From the NCBI RefSeq assembly GCF_001297125.1, contig NZ_LHPC01000051.1, forward strand, positions 124,001 through 188,000: a stretch of DNA of 64,000 nt, in the 5' to 3' direction. Positions 45,876 through 56,004 of the stretch are shown here, piece by piece; positions within the stretch are counted from its first letter, which is position 1; each line of letters starts with the position of its first letter. Both the position numbers and the translations under genes were made by a program. This stretch comes from Pseudomonas sp. RIT-PI-q (lineage in GTDB: Bacteria; Pseudomonadota; Gammaproteobacteria; Pseudomonadales; Pseudomonadaceae). Under the pieces are notes generated by a model, which searched no databases, was not told the origin of the DNA, and saw nothing but the letters and a program-made list of their open reading frames with translations.

Positions 45876-46924
45876 TGCGTGCGCGCTTCGATACGCTGTT
45901 CGGCCGCCTGTTTGGCGTGTTGCTGGTGGCGATTATCCTGGCGCACCTGTTGGCGTTTGCCTGGTTTCACCATTACGGCCCGCCACCGCCGCCACCGCCG
46001 CCCGAGTTTTCCGAGGGCATCGAAGGGGAGCGCCCACCGCTGGACCCGCGTTTCGAAAACCGGCCGCCGCGCCCGTGGTTCGGCGGACCGTTGGTGCCGC
46101 TGACTTTTCAATTGGTCTCGCTGATCATTGCCGCCTGGTACGGCGCCAAACTGCTGAGCCGGCCGATCCAGCGACTGAGCGATGCGGCCGAGCGCTTGAG
46201 TGAAAACCTCGACAGCCCGCCCCTGGATGAATCCGGCCCACGGGAAGCCCGGCAAGCGGCCTACACCTTCAACTTGATGCAAAAACGCATTATCGAACAG
46301 GTACAGCAGCGCTCGCGGATGCTCGGCGCCGTCTCCCATGACTTGCGCACGCCGCTGTCACGGCTCAAGTTGCGGCTGGAGCAGATCGATGACGACAAGC
46401 TACAAGGCCAGATGCGTCAGGATCTGGACGATATGATCAGCATGCTCGACGCCACCCTCACTTACTTGCACGAACAACGCACCAGCGAAGCGGCGCAGTG
46501 GATGGATGTGCAGGCGCTAGTCGAATCCCTGAGCGAAAACGCCCAGGACCAGGGCGCCGACGTCCAGGCCAGCGGCCACTGCGCACCGCTGCAAGTGCAG
46601 CCGATGGCCCTGCGCTCGTGCATCAACAACCTGCTGGACAACGCTTTGCGGTACGCCGGGCAAGCGCTGATCACGCTCGAAGACCATCGCGAATACCTGG
46701 TGATTCGGGTCATCGACCATGGGCCGGGTATCGCGGCGGACAAACGTGAAGCGGTGTTTGAACCGTTCTTTCGGCTGGAAGGTTCGCGCAATCGCAATTC
46801 CGGTGGCGTCGGGCTGGGGATGACCATTGCCCGCGAAGCGGCGGAACGGCTGGGGGGGCAATTGAGCCTGAAAGAGACGCCCGGTGGTGGGCTGACGGCA
46901 GTGATCCGCCTACCCCGCACCTGA
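45875..46924 (+). CDS. Sensor histidine kinase with proline-rich periplasmic loop
   Basis: 349 residues: membrane segment about 12-31, periplasmic loop of about 42 residues, second segment about 74-92, HAMP, dimerisation helix with His155 in VSHDLRTPLSRL, and ATPase domain (NLLDNALRYAG, DHGPGI, GVGLGMTIA). The loop starts with eight consecutive prolines (36-43) and remains Pro/Arg-rich, which is odd for a sensor. The start shares its first base with the regulator stop region, so the two are coupled. Signal unknown. Confidence 0.9.
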   Translation: MRARFDTLFGRLFGVLLVAIILAHLLAFAWFHHYGPPPPPPPPEFSEGIEGERPPLDPRFENRPPRPWFGGPLVPLTFQLVSLIIAAWYGAKLLSRPIQRLSDAAERLSENLDSPPLDESGPREARQAAYTFNLMQKRIIEQVQQRSRMLGAVSHDLRTPLSRLKLRLEQIDDDKLQGQMRQDLDDMISMLDATLTYLHEQRTSEAAQWMDVQALVESLSENAQDQGADVQASGHCAPLQVQPMALRSCINNLLDNALRYAGQALITLEDHREYLVIRVIDHGPGIAADKREAVFEPFFRLEGSRNRNSGGVGLGMTIAREAAERLGGQLSLKETPGGGLTAVIRLPRT

Positions 46925-46937
46925 TCAATATACAAAT

Positions 46938-47030
46938 CCCTGTGGGAGCGGGCTTGCCCGCGATTGCGGAGTATCAGATACATGGATGTTGGCTGATACC
47001 CCCTCATCGCGGGCAAGCCCGCCCCCACAG
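46938..47030. repeat. REP-type inverted pair (family C)
   Basis: CCTGTGGGAGCGGGCTTGCCCGCGAT arms shortened to fit the family, with an internal TATCAG/CTGATA palindrome. Between the kinase gene and the convergent transporter-like gene. Confidence 0.85.
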
Positions 47031-47061
47031 TGATTGAGGCGCTACCTGAAATGCCATCCAC

Positions 47062-48117
47062 TCAAGGCCGGCGGTCTTCAACCCGGGCCTGCCCCTTGCT
47101 GAAATCAGTCAGCAGGCTGTACGCCACCGCCAGCAATGTCGGGCCGATGAACAAACCGATGAGCCCGAACGCAAGCAACCCGCCGAACACGCCCAACAGC
47201 ACAATCACCAACGGCAAATTTCCACCGCGACTGATGAGGTAGGGCTTGAGCACGTTGTCGACGCCGCTGATGATGAACATCCCCCAGATCCCGAGGAACA
47301 CTGCCATCCCGTATTCGCCCTTCCAGGCCAGCCAGGCCGTGGCCGGAATCCACACCAACGGAGGGCCCATGGGAATCAGGCTGAGCAGGAACGTCACGAT
47401 GCCAAGCACCAACGCTCCCGGCACCCCGGCGATCAAGAACCCGATCAACGCCAGGACCGCCTGGGCCGCCGCTGTGCCGATGACGCCGTTCACCACCCGC
47501 TGAACCGTCCCCGCCACCAACTCGATGTAATAACCGGCGCGGTCACCGATCAGCCGTTCCAGCAACCCATGGACAAACGCCGCCAGTCGCGGCCCGTCAC
47601 GGTAGAAAAAGAACACGAAGACAATGCTCAACGTCAGTTCGAGAATCCCGCCGCCAATTTGCGCGCTGCGCGCCAGCAACCAGTTACCGACCTGACCCAG
47701 ATAAGGTTTGACCGCCACCATCATCGCCGCGCCTTGCTGGTCGATGCTGTTCCAGATGCCAACCAGCCGCTCGCCGACCAAGGGAATACTGCCCAGCCAG
47801 GCCGGTGCCTCAGGCACGCCATCGACCTGCACATCCTTGATGAATGCGGTCGCATCGCGCACATGGTCCGCCAGGTTGAACCCCAGCCACACCAGCGGCA
47901 CGGCCACCAACAACATCCAGCCCAGGGTCAGCAATGCCGCCGCCAGAGACTCGCGGCCATTGAGCCAGCGGGTCAGCAAACGCATCAGCGGCCAACTGGC
48001 GAACGCCAGCACGGCGCCCCAGAACAACGCCGACCAGAACGGCGCCATCACCCAGAAGCTCGCGCCAAACAGCACCAGGAGCAGGATCTGCACCAACAGC
48101 CGATCGTTATTGATCAT
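47062..48117 (-). CDS. AI-2E family (PerM/YdiK-like) membrane protein
   Basis: 351 residues with about eight membrane segments in the AI-2E exporter family pattern (two N-terminal segments, a soluble stretch around 80-140, then a C-terminal bundle with GPPLVWIPATAWL). YdiK-type members are of unknown substrate; the autoinducer-2 link applies only to TqsA. Monocistronic. Confidence 0.85.
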   Translation of the reverse strand: MINNDRLLVQILLLVLFGASFWVMAPFWSALFWGAVLAFASWPLMRLLTRWLNGRESLAAALLTLGWMLLVAVPLVWLGFNLADHVRDATAFIKDVQVDGVPEAPAWLGSIPLVGERLVGIWNSIDQQGAAMMVAVKPYLGQVGNWLLARSAQIGGGILELTLSIVFVFFFYRDGPRLAAFVHGLLERLIGDRAGYYIELVAGTVQRVVNGVIGTAAAQAVLALIGFLIAGVPGALVLGIVTFLLSLIPMGPPLVWIPATAWLAWKGEYGMAVFLGIWGMFIISGVDNVLKPYLISRGGNLPLVIVLLGVFGGLLAFGLIGLFIGPTLLAVAYSLLTDFSKGQARVEDRRP

Positions 48118-48186
48118 CCAAGTCTCGAAAAAAGTCAGTCAGCAAAAGAGTAGGCGAACGCGGCTCGCGCGTTCGCCGGGTACAGC

Positions 48187-49005
48187 TTATCGCAACAGCT
48201 CGATGTGCAGGCCAGAGCCTTCGGCGCTGCCGGTTTCCATCCGCGCCGCACGTACGCCCTGCCCGATCAGTGCCTGACGCCAGGCTTCGGCCTTGGCCCC
48301 GGAAACACTGACCCGCAACGTGGTGTCCAGGTTCAAGCCACGAGAAATCAAACGCAGCCACATGTCGTCAGGATCGGCACTCAGTTTGGGAAAATCCAGT
48401 TCGCCGGTGCTTTTAAGCTCTCGCAACAGCGTCGCCGAGGTTGGCAGCACATCGCCCAGCGGCGCGGCGGCGTCGAACTGTTCGACATGCAGATAGGCTT
48501 TGCGATTGCCGCGAGTAATGCTGTAAAGCGCTACCAGCGTGTTGTCCTGCGGCGCGGCCAGTCGCAGCAGCAAGTAGGCCTGCTGATCGTCGGCGCCATA
48601 GAGCTTGGCGTTGCTGAATACTTCATTGGCCCACAGGCTGCTTTCGCCGCAATCACGGGCCTGGCACCAGAACAGCAACTGGGCGCCCTGCTTTTGCAGG
48701 GCTTCACGTGCAGCCGTGAAGGCTTCGGTGGAGGAATGTTCCGGCGGCAGCTCGTAGGTCACCGAAGTGGTTTGCCCACGGGCGCTGACCTGACCGTCGA
48801 AACGCAACTGGCCGCTGATCTTGCGGATCGAACCCAGCGGGTAGATCCGCTCGAGCTCGGCCACCGGGCGATAGTCGACGATCTGCGCATCGGCCATACG
48901 CGGCACGATCGGCAAGTCCTGACTGCCCGGGACATCGGCGGCAAACAACAAGGGACTGAAACAACACAGCGCCAGCAGACTGAGTGAACGCATGGATAGG
49001 CTCAT
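48187..49005 (-). CDS. DUF4892 periplasmic/outer-membrane protein
   Basis: 272 residues from ATG 49005 (a second ATG at 48993 is possible). A signal peptide ends near LLFAAD. The body has the DUF4892 features ELERIYPLG, a C...CG pair (FWCQARDCG), SSLWANEVF and [15 protein letters not shown]. Function unknown; probably an exported envelope protein. It overlaps the GST gene by 4 nt. Confidence 0.75.
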   Translation of the reverse strand: MSLSMRSLSLLALCCFSPLLFAADVPGSQDLPIVPRMADAQIVDYRPVAELERIYPLGSIRKISGQLRFDGQVSARGQTTSVTYELPPEHSSTEAFTAAREALQKQGAQLLFWCQARDCGESSLWANEVFSNAKLYGADDQQAYLLLRLAAPQDNTLVALYSITRGNRKAYLHVEQFDAAAPLGDVLPTSATLLRELKSTGELDFPKLSADPDDMWLRLISRGLNLDTTLRVSVSGAKAEAWRQALIGQGVRAARMETGSAEGSGLHIELLR

Positions 49006-49661
49006 CGGATCAGCATGGCCTGGGCACCCTTGACGACGCTGGCATCGTCGATGCGTTCGGGTATCAGCAAACCACGTTGTACCGCCGGGCGCGCCTCCAT
49101 GGTTGCCATCCAGCGCTGCAAGGCCGGCAAGCCGTTCACCTCGACGCCGGACCACTCATGGCCACGCACCCACGGAAAAGTAGCGATGTCAGCAATGCTG
49201 TACTCACCGCCGAGAAACTCGACGTCTTGCAGACGGGTGTCGAGCACTTCGTAGAGGCGACGGGTTTCATGCTGATAGCGGTCGATGGCGCCCTGGAGCT
49301 TTTCCGGGAAATAGCGGAAAAACACATTGGCCTGGCCCTGCATCGGGCCGATGCCGCCCATCTGGAACATCAGCCACTGCAACACCACCGAACGCCCCTT
49401 GGGGTCGGCGGGCAACAGTTTGCCGGTCATTTCAGCGAGGTAAATCAGGATGGCGCCGGATTCGAACACGGCGAAATCGCCGTTGGCGCGGTCGACAATC
49501 GCCGGAATCCGGCCATTGGGATTGATCTTGAGGAAGTCCGCAGACTTCTGTTCCTTTTTGTCGAAACTCAAGGCGTGCACCGTGTAGGGCAGGCCGAGTT
49601 CCTCGAGCACGATAGAGACCTTGTGGCCATTCGGGGTCGCAGCGGTGTAGAGATCTATCAT
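49002..49661 (-). CDS. Nu-class-like glutathione S-transferase (YfcG/YghU type)
   Basis: ATG 49661 gives 219 residues starting [17 protein letters not shown], the Thr/Asn-type active site of YfcG-like enzymes, then [12 protein letters not shown] and [11 protein letters not shown]. Such enzymes have disulfide reductase activity with glutathione. Coupled to the DUF4892 gene downstream. Confidence 0.88.
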   Translation of the reverse strand: MIDLYTAATPNGHKVSIVLEELGLPYTVHALSFDKKEQKSADFLKINPNGRIPAIVDRANGDFAVFESGAILIYLAEMTGKLLPADPKGRSVVLQWLMFQMGGIGPMQGQANVFFRYFPEKLQGAIDRYQHETRRLYEVLDTRLQDVEFLGGEYSIADIATFPWVRGHEWSGVEVNGLPALQRWMATMEARPAVQRGLLIPERIDDASVVKGAQAMLIR

Positions 49662-49711
49662 GGTTGTCTCCCATTTCAACCCGCCCAGCCTCGACAGTTG
49701 CCCGGCGCAAG

Positions 49712-50566
49712 TCAAGGAACGGCGAAGAACCGATTGAAACAGTCTGCGACAAGGTCGGCACCGGGCTCGTCATTCAGGTGCAAATGATGGCCGCCAGGCA
49801 GCTGTTCACGGCTAAAGGGTAGACGCTCCAGCAACTCAGGATGTTTGGCGAGCATGCCGTCGGCAGCGACCACCAATTTTGCCGGACAACAGACCCGCTG
49901 GACGAAGGCCATCGCCTGTTCAGTGGTCAGACGCAGCGGCGATGGCAGCGTGAGGCGGTTGTCGGTGCGCCAGGTGTAACCGCCCGGCACCGGCATCAAG
50001 CCGCGCTGGGCCAATAGTTCGGCGGCTTCGCGACTGACTGCCACCAGACCTTTCATGCGAGCTTCGATCGCGCGGTCGAGGGTGTTGTAGACCGGTTTGC
50101 GTTTTTCTCGCAGGTCCAGCTGCGCTTGCAGGGCCATGCCCATACGCTCGGCAGCGTTTTCGCCTTTGTCTGTAGGAGGAATGATGCCGTCGATCAACGC
50201 CAGATGCGTGACTCGCTCCGGCATCGACCCGGCGATGATCAAGGACGCGATCGCCCCCATGGAGTGCCCCATCAAGGCAAAACGCTTCAAGCCCAGCTGT
50301 TCGGCGACTTGCAGCACGTCATGGGCATAGTCCCACATCGCGTAACCGGCGCCGGTCGGCCGATGCCCGGAGTGACCGTGACCGGCCATGTCCAGCGCGA
50401 TGATGCGCAAGCCTTTGAGCTTCGGCGCCAGCCGGGCAAAGCTGTTGGCGTTGTCCAGCCAGCCGTGTAAGGCGATCACCGGCAAACCGTCTTCAGGACC
50501 GAACAGATGCGCCGCCAATTCGATGTGCGGCAGGCTCAGGCGGACTTCTTCAACGACGTTGCTCAT
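49712..50566 (-). CDS. Alpha/beta hydrolase
   Basis: 284 residues from ATG 50566. [11 protein letters not shown] oxyanion loop, nucleophile in GHSMGAIAS, and a late [10 protein letters not shown] with the catalytic His. Esterase or lipase-like; substrate unknown. The start overlaps the preceding hydrolase gene by 4 nt, so two different hydrolases are made together. Confidence 0.88.
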   Translation of the reverse strand: MSNVVEEVRLSLPHIELAAHLFGPEDGLPVIALHGWLDNANSFARLAPKLKGLRIIALDMAGHGHSGHRPTGAGYAMWDYAHDVLQVAEQLGLKRFALMGHSMGAIASLIIAGSMPERVTHLALIDGIIPPTDKGENAAERMGMALQAQLDLREKRKPVYNTLDRAIEARMKGLVAVSREAAELLAQRGLMPVPGGYTWRTDNRLTLPSPLRLTTEQAMAFVQRVCCPAKLVVAADGMLAKHPELLERLPFSREQLPGGHHLHLNDEPGADLVADCFNRFFAVP

Positions 50567-51369
50567 GCGCAATCCTGTTGGCGACGAACTTCCCAGCGGC
50601 TGAACAGATTCTTCAGCAGCGCGGCGGTGTCTTGTGGACGTTCGAGGGGAAACATGTGGCCGCCGGGCATGCTCAGGGACTCGCCCTGCGGCATGCGCCC
50701 GACGGAACTGGCGTGATGACGCATGACCACCCGACTCTTATGCCCGCGAACCACCGCCAGCGGCACTTTCAATTGCCCTGCGCGACCAGGACTGGTGTGC
50801 GGCACGCCACGGTAGATGCTGATCTCGGTGGCCGGGTCGAAGCGCAAGCGCAGCTTGTCGCCGACCTTGTGCAAACCGTGTTGCAGGTAGGCGTCGAAAC
50901 AGTCAGGGTCGAAACCGCGAAACAGGGTTTTCCCGGCGAAATAGCGGCGGGCGCTGTCGATGTCGGCGAACTCTTCCCGACGCCCCAACGTACGCCCGGC
51001 GGGCGTCAACTTGTCGATGAAGCCAAAACGCTTGGCGGCGCGAATCACCCATTGATCGGCACGGGTCAGCACCGGCGAATCGAGCATCACCACCCCGCGA
51101 TACAGCTCGGGGCAACGCAACGCCGCGTGCAGGTGCAGCACGCCGCCGAAGGAATGGCCGACGCCCCACACCGGTTCGGGTTGTTGCTTGAGGTGATGAA
51201 TCAGCTCATCGACCAGGTTGTACCAGTTATCGTCCGCCGGGAAACGCGGATCGTGGGCGTGCTGCTGCAGATGCGCGACCTGATACTCGGGCGCCAGCGC
51301 CGCGAACAACTTGCCGTAGGTCCCTGAAGGAAAGCCATTGGCGTGGGCGAAAAATATCTGCTGCGACAT
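50563..51369 (-). CDS. Alpha/beta hydrolase
   Basis: 268 residues, FFAHANGFPSGTY near the N-terminus, nucleophile in GVGHSFGGVLHL, and late GGHMFPLERP with the catalytic His. Weakly similar in layout to the next gene; both probably hydrolyse small esters. First gene of the pair. Confidence 0.87.
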   Translation of the reverse strand: MSQQIFFAHANGFPSGTYGKLFAALAPEYQVAHLQQHAHDPRFPADDNWYNLVDELIHHLKQQPEPVWGVGHSFGGVLHLHAALRCPELYRGVVMLDSPVLTRADQWVIRAAKRFGFIDKLTPAGRTLGRREEFADIDSARRYFAGKTLFRGFDPDCFDAYLQHGLHKVGDKLRLRFDPATEISIYRGVPHTSPGRAGQLKVPLAVVRGHKSRVVMRHHASSVGRMPQGESLSMPGGHMFPLERPQDTAALLKNLFSRWEVRRQQDCA

Positions 51370-51483
51370 ACCGGTCGATCCATCAACGAAAACAAGGGTT
51401 GATTGTCCGTAAGACGAGGTCCTGGAGCAATGACCGTAACTGCCAGGAATGATGACAGTCCGGTCAGCGTGATACTGACCCGT

Positions 51484-51614
51484 GTAGCAGCTGGCGCAGC
51501 CTGCGTTCGGCTGCGAAGCAGTCGTAAAACCATACGCCGCGGAGTGTCAAAAAAACCGTGCATGCAGGATTTACGACTGCTGCGCAGCCGAACGCAGGCT
51601 GCGCCAGCTGCTAC
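51484..51614. repeat. 45-bp inverted repeat (REP-type, family A)
   Basis: Arms 51484-51528 and 51570-51614 are reverse complements with one mismatch. They share the GTAGCAGCTGGCG core with 6740-6870. The 257-nt gap holds no gene. Confidence 0.88.
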
Positions 51615-51626
51615 AGGGGATTGTGT

Positions 51627-52070
51627 TTAGCGGGTGGGGGGATTCTCACCCAGCGGCACCACTGCCATGGTGAGCCGCGACACACAACTGGCCTTGCCCT
51701 CGTCGCTGGTCAAACGGATATCCCAGACATGCGTGGTTCGGCCAATGTGAATCGGCTTGGCCACCGCCGTCACCCGTCCACTGCGCAAGCCGCGCAAATG
51801 GTTGGCGTTGATTTCCAGGCCCACGCAGTAGAACTTGCTGGCGTCGATGCACAGGTAACTGGCCATGGAGCCGACGGACTCCGCCAGCACCACCGAGGCG
51901 CCGCCGTGCAGCAAACCGTATGGCTGGTGCGTGCGGTGGTCGATGACCATGCTCGCGGTCAGGGACTCTTCGTCGAAGGCTTCAAAGCGAATATCCAGCA
52001 CTTCGCCGATGGTGTTTTTCTGGATTGCGTTCAACTGCTCGATGTTGGGAGTGGTACGCCACAGACTCAT
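51627..52070 (-). CDS. Hotdog-fold acyl-CoA thioesterase (YdiI/PaaI-like)
   Basis: 147 residues with HGGASVVLAESVGSMAS, the central helix of hotdog thioesterases with its catalytic Glu, and GRTTHVWDIRL near the end. It lies 32 nt downstream of the acyl-CoA ligase gene in the same direction, so ligation and hydrolysis of acyl-CoA are encoded together. Substrate chain type unknown. Confidence 0.9.
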   Translation of the reverse strand: MSLWRTTPNIEQLNAIQKNTIGEVLDIRFEAFDEESLTASMVIDHRTHQPYGLLHGGASVVLAESVGSMASYLCIDASKFYCVGLEINANHLRGLRSGRVTAVAKPIHIGRTTHVWDIRLTSDEGKASCVSRLTMAVVPLGENPPTR

Positions 52071-52102
52071 CGTTGCTTTCCTTTGTCGGTTTTATTCGTG
52101 AC

Positions 52103-53770
52103 TCAATCCTGCCACAGCACCGCTTCGCTGCGCTCGCTCCATTCTTCGAAGCGGGCGCCGTAAGTGGCTTCGATCACGTTGCGTTTGATTTTCAGGGTCG
52201 GGGTCAGGAAGCCGTTTTCCACCGCCCAACTGTCCTTGACCACCACCAGGCGCCGCAAGCGCTCGTGTTTGTCGAGCACGCCGTTGACCTCCTCCAGCAG
52301 TTTTTCCAGGCTTGAATGCAAACCCGCGCGAGCGGTTCCACCCGCGTCCTGCTGACCGACTGCCGAGAGCACGCACAGCCCCAGCGGCGCACTCAAACCA
52401 TCGCCAACGACGCACACCTGTTCGATCCGCGAATGCACCGCCAGACGATTTTCGATCGGTGCCGGGGCCACGTACTTGCCTTTGCTGGTCTTGAAGATTT
52501 CCTTCAGGCGCCCGGTCAGGCGCAGATTGCCTTCGGCGTCTTCCTCGCCTTTGTCACCGGTGCGCAGGAAGCCGTCCTCGGTGATGGTTTCAGCGGTTTT
52601 CCCGGGCTCCTTGAAATAGCCAAGCATGGTCGCGCCGCTGCGCACCATGACTTCGCCCGACTCGGCGATTCGCACTTCAACTTCCGGGCAAGGCTTGCCG
52701 ATCCAGCCGGGTTTGTTCTGGCCTGGCAGGCAAATGTGCGAATAGCCGCAGCTTTCGGTCATGCCATAAACTTCCAGCACATCCAGCCCCAACTTGCGAT
52801 ACCACAGCAGCAAGGTTTGCGGCACAGGCGCCGCACCGGACAAGGCAATGCGCAGGGCATCAAGCCCCAACCCAGCAAGAACTTTATGCCCTACCCGCTT
52901 GCCGATGATCGGCAAGCCGAGCAGGAAGTCGAGGCGTTTTGCCGGAATTTTGCTGTAGACGCCCATCTGGAACTTGGTCCAGATACGCGGCACACCGAAC
53001 AGCGCGGTCGGTCGCGCGCGGCGCAAATCGGCGAGGAAGGTGTCGAGGCTCTCGGCAAAGAATACGGTTTGCCCGGTGTAGATCGACGCCAGTTCGACGA
53101 ACATCCGCTCGGCGACGTGGCACAGCGGCAAGTAGGAAAGCAGCCGGTCCGACTCGTTGAGGCCAAACAACTGCGTGCCGCGTGTGGTGGCAAAGCCCAG
53201 ATTACCGAAGCTGTGCATCACGCCTTTGGGCAGGCCGGTGGTGCCTGAAGTGTAGATGATGGTCGCCAGCTGATCGGCGCCGGGTTTGGGGTCGTCCTGG
53301 ATCGGGGAACTATGTTGCAGATCGGCCCAGCTGAAGTCGAAGGTGCCCTGCGGATGCAACGGCAGGCTGATGGTGGGCAGATCCGGGTTGACCCCGCGCG
53401 ACATGCCGGGCCAGTCATCGAGTTTGCCGATGAACGCCAGCGCCGCTTCGGAATGTTCAAGCACTTGGGCCACGGACTCGGCGGTGAGATTCGGGTACAG
53501 CGGCACCGAGACATGCCCGGCCATCCAGATTGCCAGGTCGGCGATGATCCAGTGGGCGCAGTTTTTCGAGATCAGGGCGATGTGGCTGCCTTGCGGCAGT
53601 TCGCGCGCTCGCAGCCAGTGCGCAGCGCAACGGGCCTGATGGCCGACGTCGGCCCAGGTCAGGGGCCCGACCTGTCCACCGCCCACCGGCTGGACCAGAA
53701 AGCGCTGGCGCGGATGACGGGCCTCACGCTCGTAGAAGACGTCCAGCGGCAAACGAAAAGCAGCAGGCAT
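52103..53770 (-). CDS. AMP-forming long-chain acyl-CoA synthetase family protein
   Basis: ATG 53770 gives 555 residues. The ANL-family motifs are IIYTSGTTGLPKGVMHS (P-loop), EVYGMTESCGY, and GDKGEEDAEGNLRLTGRLKEIFKTSKGKYV before the C-terminal lid. It resembles FadD15/FAA-type (long-chain) enzymes more than acetyl-CoA synthetase. It probably activates fatty or aromatic acids imported or salvaged. Partner thioesterase follows. Confidence 0.9.
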   Translation of the reverse strand: MPAAFRLPLDVFYEREARHPRQRFLVQPVGGGQVGPLTWADVGHQARCAAHWLRARELPQGSHIALISKNCAHWIIADLAIWMAGHVSVPLYPNLTAESVAQVLEHSEAALAFIGKLDDWPGMSRGVNPDLPTISLPLHPQGTFDFSWADLQHSSPIQDDPKPGADQLATIIYTSGTTGLPKGVMHSFGNLGFATTRGTQLFGLNESDRLLSYLPLCHVAERMFVELASIYTGQTVFFAESLDTFLADLRRARPTALFGVPRIWTKFQMGVYSKIPAKRLDFLLGLPIIGKRVGHKVLAGLGLDALRIALSGAAPVPQTLLLWYRKLGLDVLEVYGMTESCGYSHICLPGQNKPGWIGKPCPEVEVRIAESGEVMVRSGATMLGYFKEPGKTAETITEDGFLRTGDKGEEDAEGNLRLTGRLKEIFKTSKGKYVAPAPIENRLAVHSRIEQVCVVGDGLSAPLGLCVLSAVGQQDAGGTARAGLHSSLEKLLEEVNGVLDKHERLRRLVVVKDSWAVENGFLTPTLKIKRNVIEATYGARFEEWSERSEAVLWQD

Positions 53771-53857
53771 GCGACTCGCTCCTTTGTTTTTGGTCTGGAG
53801 CAAGCGTAGTCAACCAAGCAGTTGCTTGGTTAATTATTTTGGGGTGTAACCGGACAC

Positions 53858-53932
53858 CTGTAGGAGCGAGGCTTGCCCGCGAAGCTGTTGGCGCCCTCAA
53901 GGACGCCTTCGCGGGCAAGCCTCGCTCCTACA
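53858..53932. repeat. REP-type inverted pair (family D)
   Basis: TGTAGGAGCGAGGCTTGCCC arm and complement, the same core as 32762-32836. Confidence 0.87.
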
Positions 53933-53942
53933 TGAGCTGCGT

Positions 53943-54395
53943 TTAAGGGTGTTTGATGCCGTTGAGTTTCATGCCCCCGGCCAGCGGCAAGTCACCTTCC
54001 AGCTCGGCGAGGCCGGCGGTTTTCACTGCTTCCGGGTCCTGCACATGGCCGTGCTGTAGATAACCCAGCAGATTACCTACCAGCGGGTTATGACTGACCA
54101 ACAGTGCGTGATCGACAGACACCAACTGCTCCGCCACCGCTTGCGGGCGGTTGTCGGGAGTCAGCCACTCGACGGTGCGAATATCCGGCTGGAAGCCCAG
54201 CGCTTCCCGCACCAGCTGCGCGGTCTCCTGCGCTCGCAGGAAAGGACTGGCATAGATCGCGGTAAGCGGCTTACCGATCAACACAGCGGCGGTACGTAGC
54301 ACTTCTTCACGACCATGGGCCGTCAGCGCCCGCTCGGAATCAGGACGCGTACCGTGTGGCTCAGCTTCACCATGACGTAATACCCAGAGTTTCAT
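53943..54395 (-). CDS. sixA: Phosphohistidine phosphatase SixA
   Basis: 150-residue histidine phosphatase with VLRHGEAEPHG at the N-terminus and DHALLVSHNPLVG carrying the second catalytic His. SixA removes phosphate from phosphohistidine proteins (ArcB or PTS NPr in E. coli). It overlaps the DUF4389 gene by 4 nt. Confidence 0.92.
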   Translation of the reverse strand: MKLWVLRHGEAEPHGTRPDSERALTAHGREEVLRTAAVLIGKPLTAIYASPFLRAQETAQLVREALGFQPDIRTVEWLTPDNRPQAVAEQLVSVDHALLVSHNPLVGNLLGYLQHGHVQDPEAVKTAGLAELEGDLPLAGGMKLNGIKHP

Positions 54396-54739
54396 AGTTT
54401 CGGTTCCTCATCTCGGGCCGGATGCGGGGCTGGCGCCACAACGTGCGGCGCTTCACCTTCCGGTGTACGCGGCGTCGGCCAGTCGGCGAACGGCCAGGGT
54501 TTCTGGTCGCTGTGAAACGTGCCGAAACGACCGATCTGCGCCAGAAACTGGCTCAGGCTGTCGCCGAAGTTCATCAGGCTGGCGCTTGGGGCGCCATAGA
54601 ACAAACGATAGATCAACTGCACCAGCACCACCGCGCCGAGGATAAATTGCGCCACTTGCCAGACCAGCAAGAAGACAATCATCCACAACACCCGTAGCAG
54701 GATGGATTCGTACCTGGCTTCCACTTTCGGATCGTTCAT
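54392..54739 (-). CDS. DUF4389 membrane protein
   Basis: ATG 54739 gives 115 residues: MNDPKVEARYESILLR, one or two membrane segments at about 15-45, GDSLSQFLAQIGRFGTF, and a proline-rich tail. DUF4389 is uncharacterised. Lies between gpsA and sixA. Confidence 0.82.
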   Translation of the reverse strand: MNDPKVEARYESILLRVLWMIVFLLVWQVAQFILGAVVLVQLIYRLFYGAPSASLMNFGDSLSQFLAQIGRFGTFHSDQKPWPFADWPTPRTPEGEAPHVVAPAPHPARDEEPKL

Positions 54740-54782
54740 GTCTCGCTCCCTGCCTCTGTAGATCGGTCGGCTGTGAATAAAT

Positions 54783-55808
54783 TCAGTTGAAACCACTGGT
54801 GGAAATAAAGTCGACATCGGTTTTCGGTTCGCCACGCATCAACAACTCAATCACCTGATTAAGCGTGCGCCCTTCGAACAGGATCGCGTGCAGCCCGGCG
54901 ACCAGCGGCATATACACGCCCACTTCCTGGGCCTTGGCCTTGAGCACCTTGAGGGTATTCACCCCTTCGGCGACTTCACCCAGGCGCGTGACGGCATCTT
55001 CCAGGCTCAAGCCCTGGCCGAGGGCGAACCCGACCTGGTAGTTACGGCTTTTCGGCGACGAGCAGGTGACGATCAGATCGCCCACGCCCGCCAGCCCAAG
55101 GAAGGTCATCGGATTGGCGCCCTGATTCACCGCAAAGCGCGTCATTTCCGCCAGCGCCCGGGTGATCAGCATGCTCTTGGTGTTTTCGCCCATGCCCAGT
55201 GCCACCGCCATGCCGGCGATGATCGCGTAGACGTTCTTCAACGCTCCGCCCAACTCCACGCCGAAGCGGTCGGCGCTGGCGTACACGCGAAAAGTGCGGC
55301 CATGCAGCGCTTCCTGCACGCGCACGCACAGCTCTTCGTCTTCGCTGGCCACCACCGTGGCGGTCAGCGCGTGTTCGGCGATTTCACGGGCCAGGTTCGG
55401 CCCGGACAGCACACCGATGCGCGCTTGCGGGGCGATCTCTTCGAGGATCTCGCTCATCAGCTTGAACGTATGGGCTTCGATGCCTTTGGTCAGGCTCACC
55501 AGCAATTTGCCGGTCAAGCGTTCGGCATGCGGCACCAGTACCGAGCGCAGCGCGCTGGACGGCAGTGCGACAAAGCACAAATCGCAGGCGTCCAGGGTCG
55601 CTTGCAGGTCGGTGACCGGTTCCACGGCCGGCAGAATCTTGATGCCTTTGAGGTAACGCGGGTTCTCGCGATTGACCCGAATGGACTCGGCCTGTTCAGG
55701 GTCACGCATCCACTGTCGGACCTGATGCCCGTTCTCGGCCAGCAGATTAGCCACGGCGGTACCAAAACTTCCGCCTCCCAGGACCGCAATTGGGCGCTGT
55801 TCAGTCAT
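54783..55808 (-). CDS. gpsA: Glycerol-3-phosphate dehydrogenase [NAD(P)+]
   Basis: Makes sn-glycerol 3-phosphate for phospholipids. ATG 55808 gives 341 residues; an upstream extension lacks support. [12 protein letters not shown] nucleotide loop, [17 protein letters not shown] and GALKNVYAI are diagnostic. It supplies the backbone acylated by the PlsX/PlsY route whose gene is 50 kb away in this window. Confidence 0.95.
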   Translation of the reverse strand: MTEQRPIAVLGGGSFGTAVANLLAENGHQVRQWMRDPEQAESIRVNRENPRYLKGIKILPAVEPVTDLQATLDACDLCFVALPSSALRSVLVPHAERLTGKLLVSLTKGIEAHTFKLMSEILEEIAPQARIGVLSGPNLAREIAEHALTATVVASEDEELCVRVQEALHGRTFRVYASADRFGVELGGALKNVYAIIAGMAVALGMGENTKSMLITRALAEMTRFAVNQGANPMTFLGLAGVGDLIVTCSSPKSRNYQVGFALGQGLSLEDAVTRLGEVAEGVNTLKVLKAKAQEVGVYMPLVAGLHAILFEGRTLNQVIELLMRGEPKTDVDFISTSGFN

Positions 55809-56004
55809 ATGCAATCCGTTAATCCATACCAGTGGCGATGTCGGCATTATACGGAGCGGCCCAGTGGCGGCCAGCCCCAGCATCAATTACCGGCACTTGT
55901 ATGAAGAAGACCAATAAATCCGAGGAAAATGCCGGCATCGTGACTGGAAAACTCCATCAGCTCAGTTAACATGCGCGCCAGTTAAACGCTATCAAGGATG
56001 TGTT

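Noticed and set aside
55809-56004. Fur box or cobalamin riboswitch upstream of the TonB receptor
   Set aside because: No GATAAT-type repeats and no B12-box-like sequence were found.
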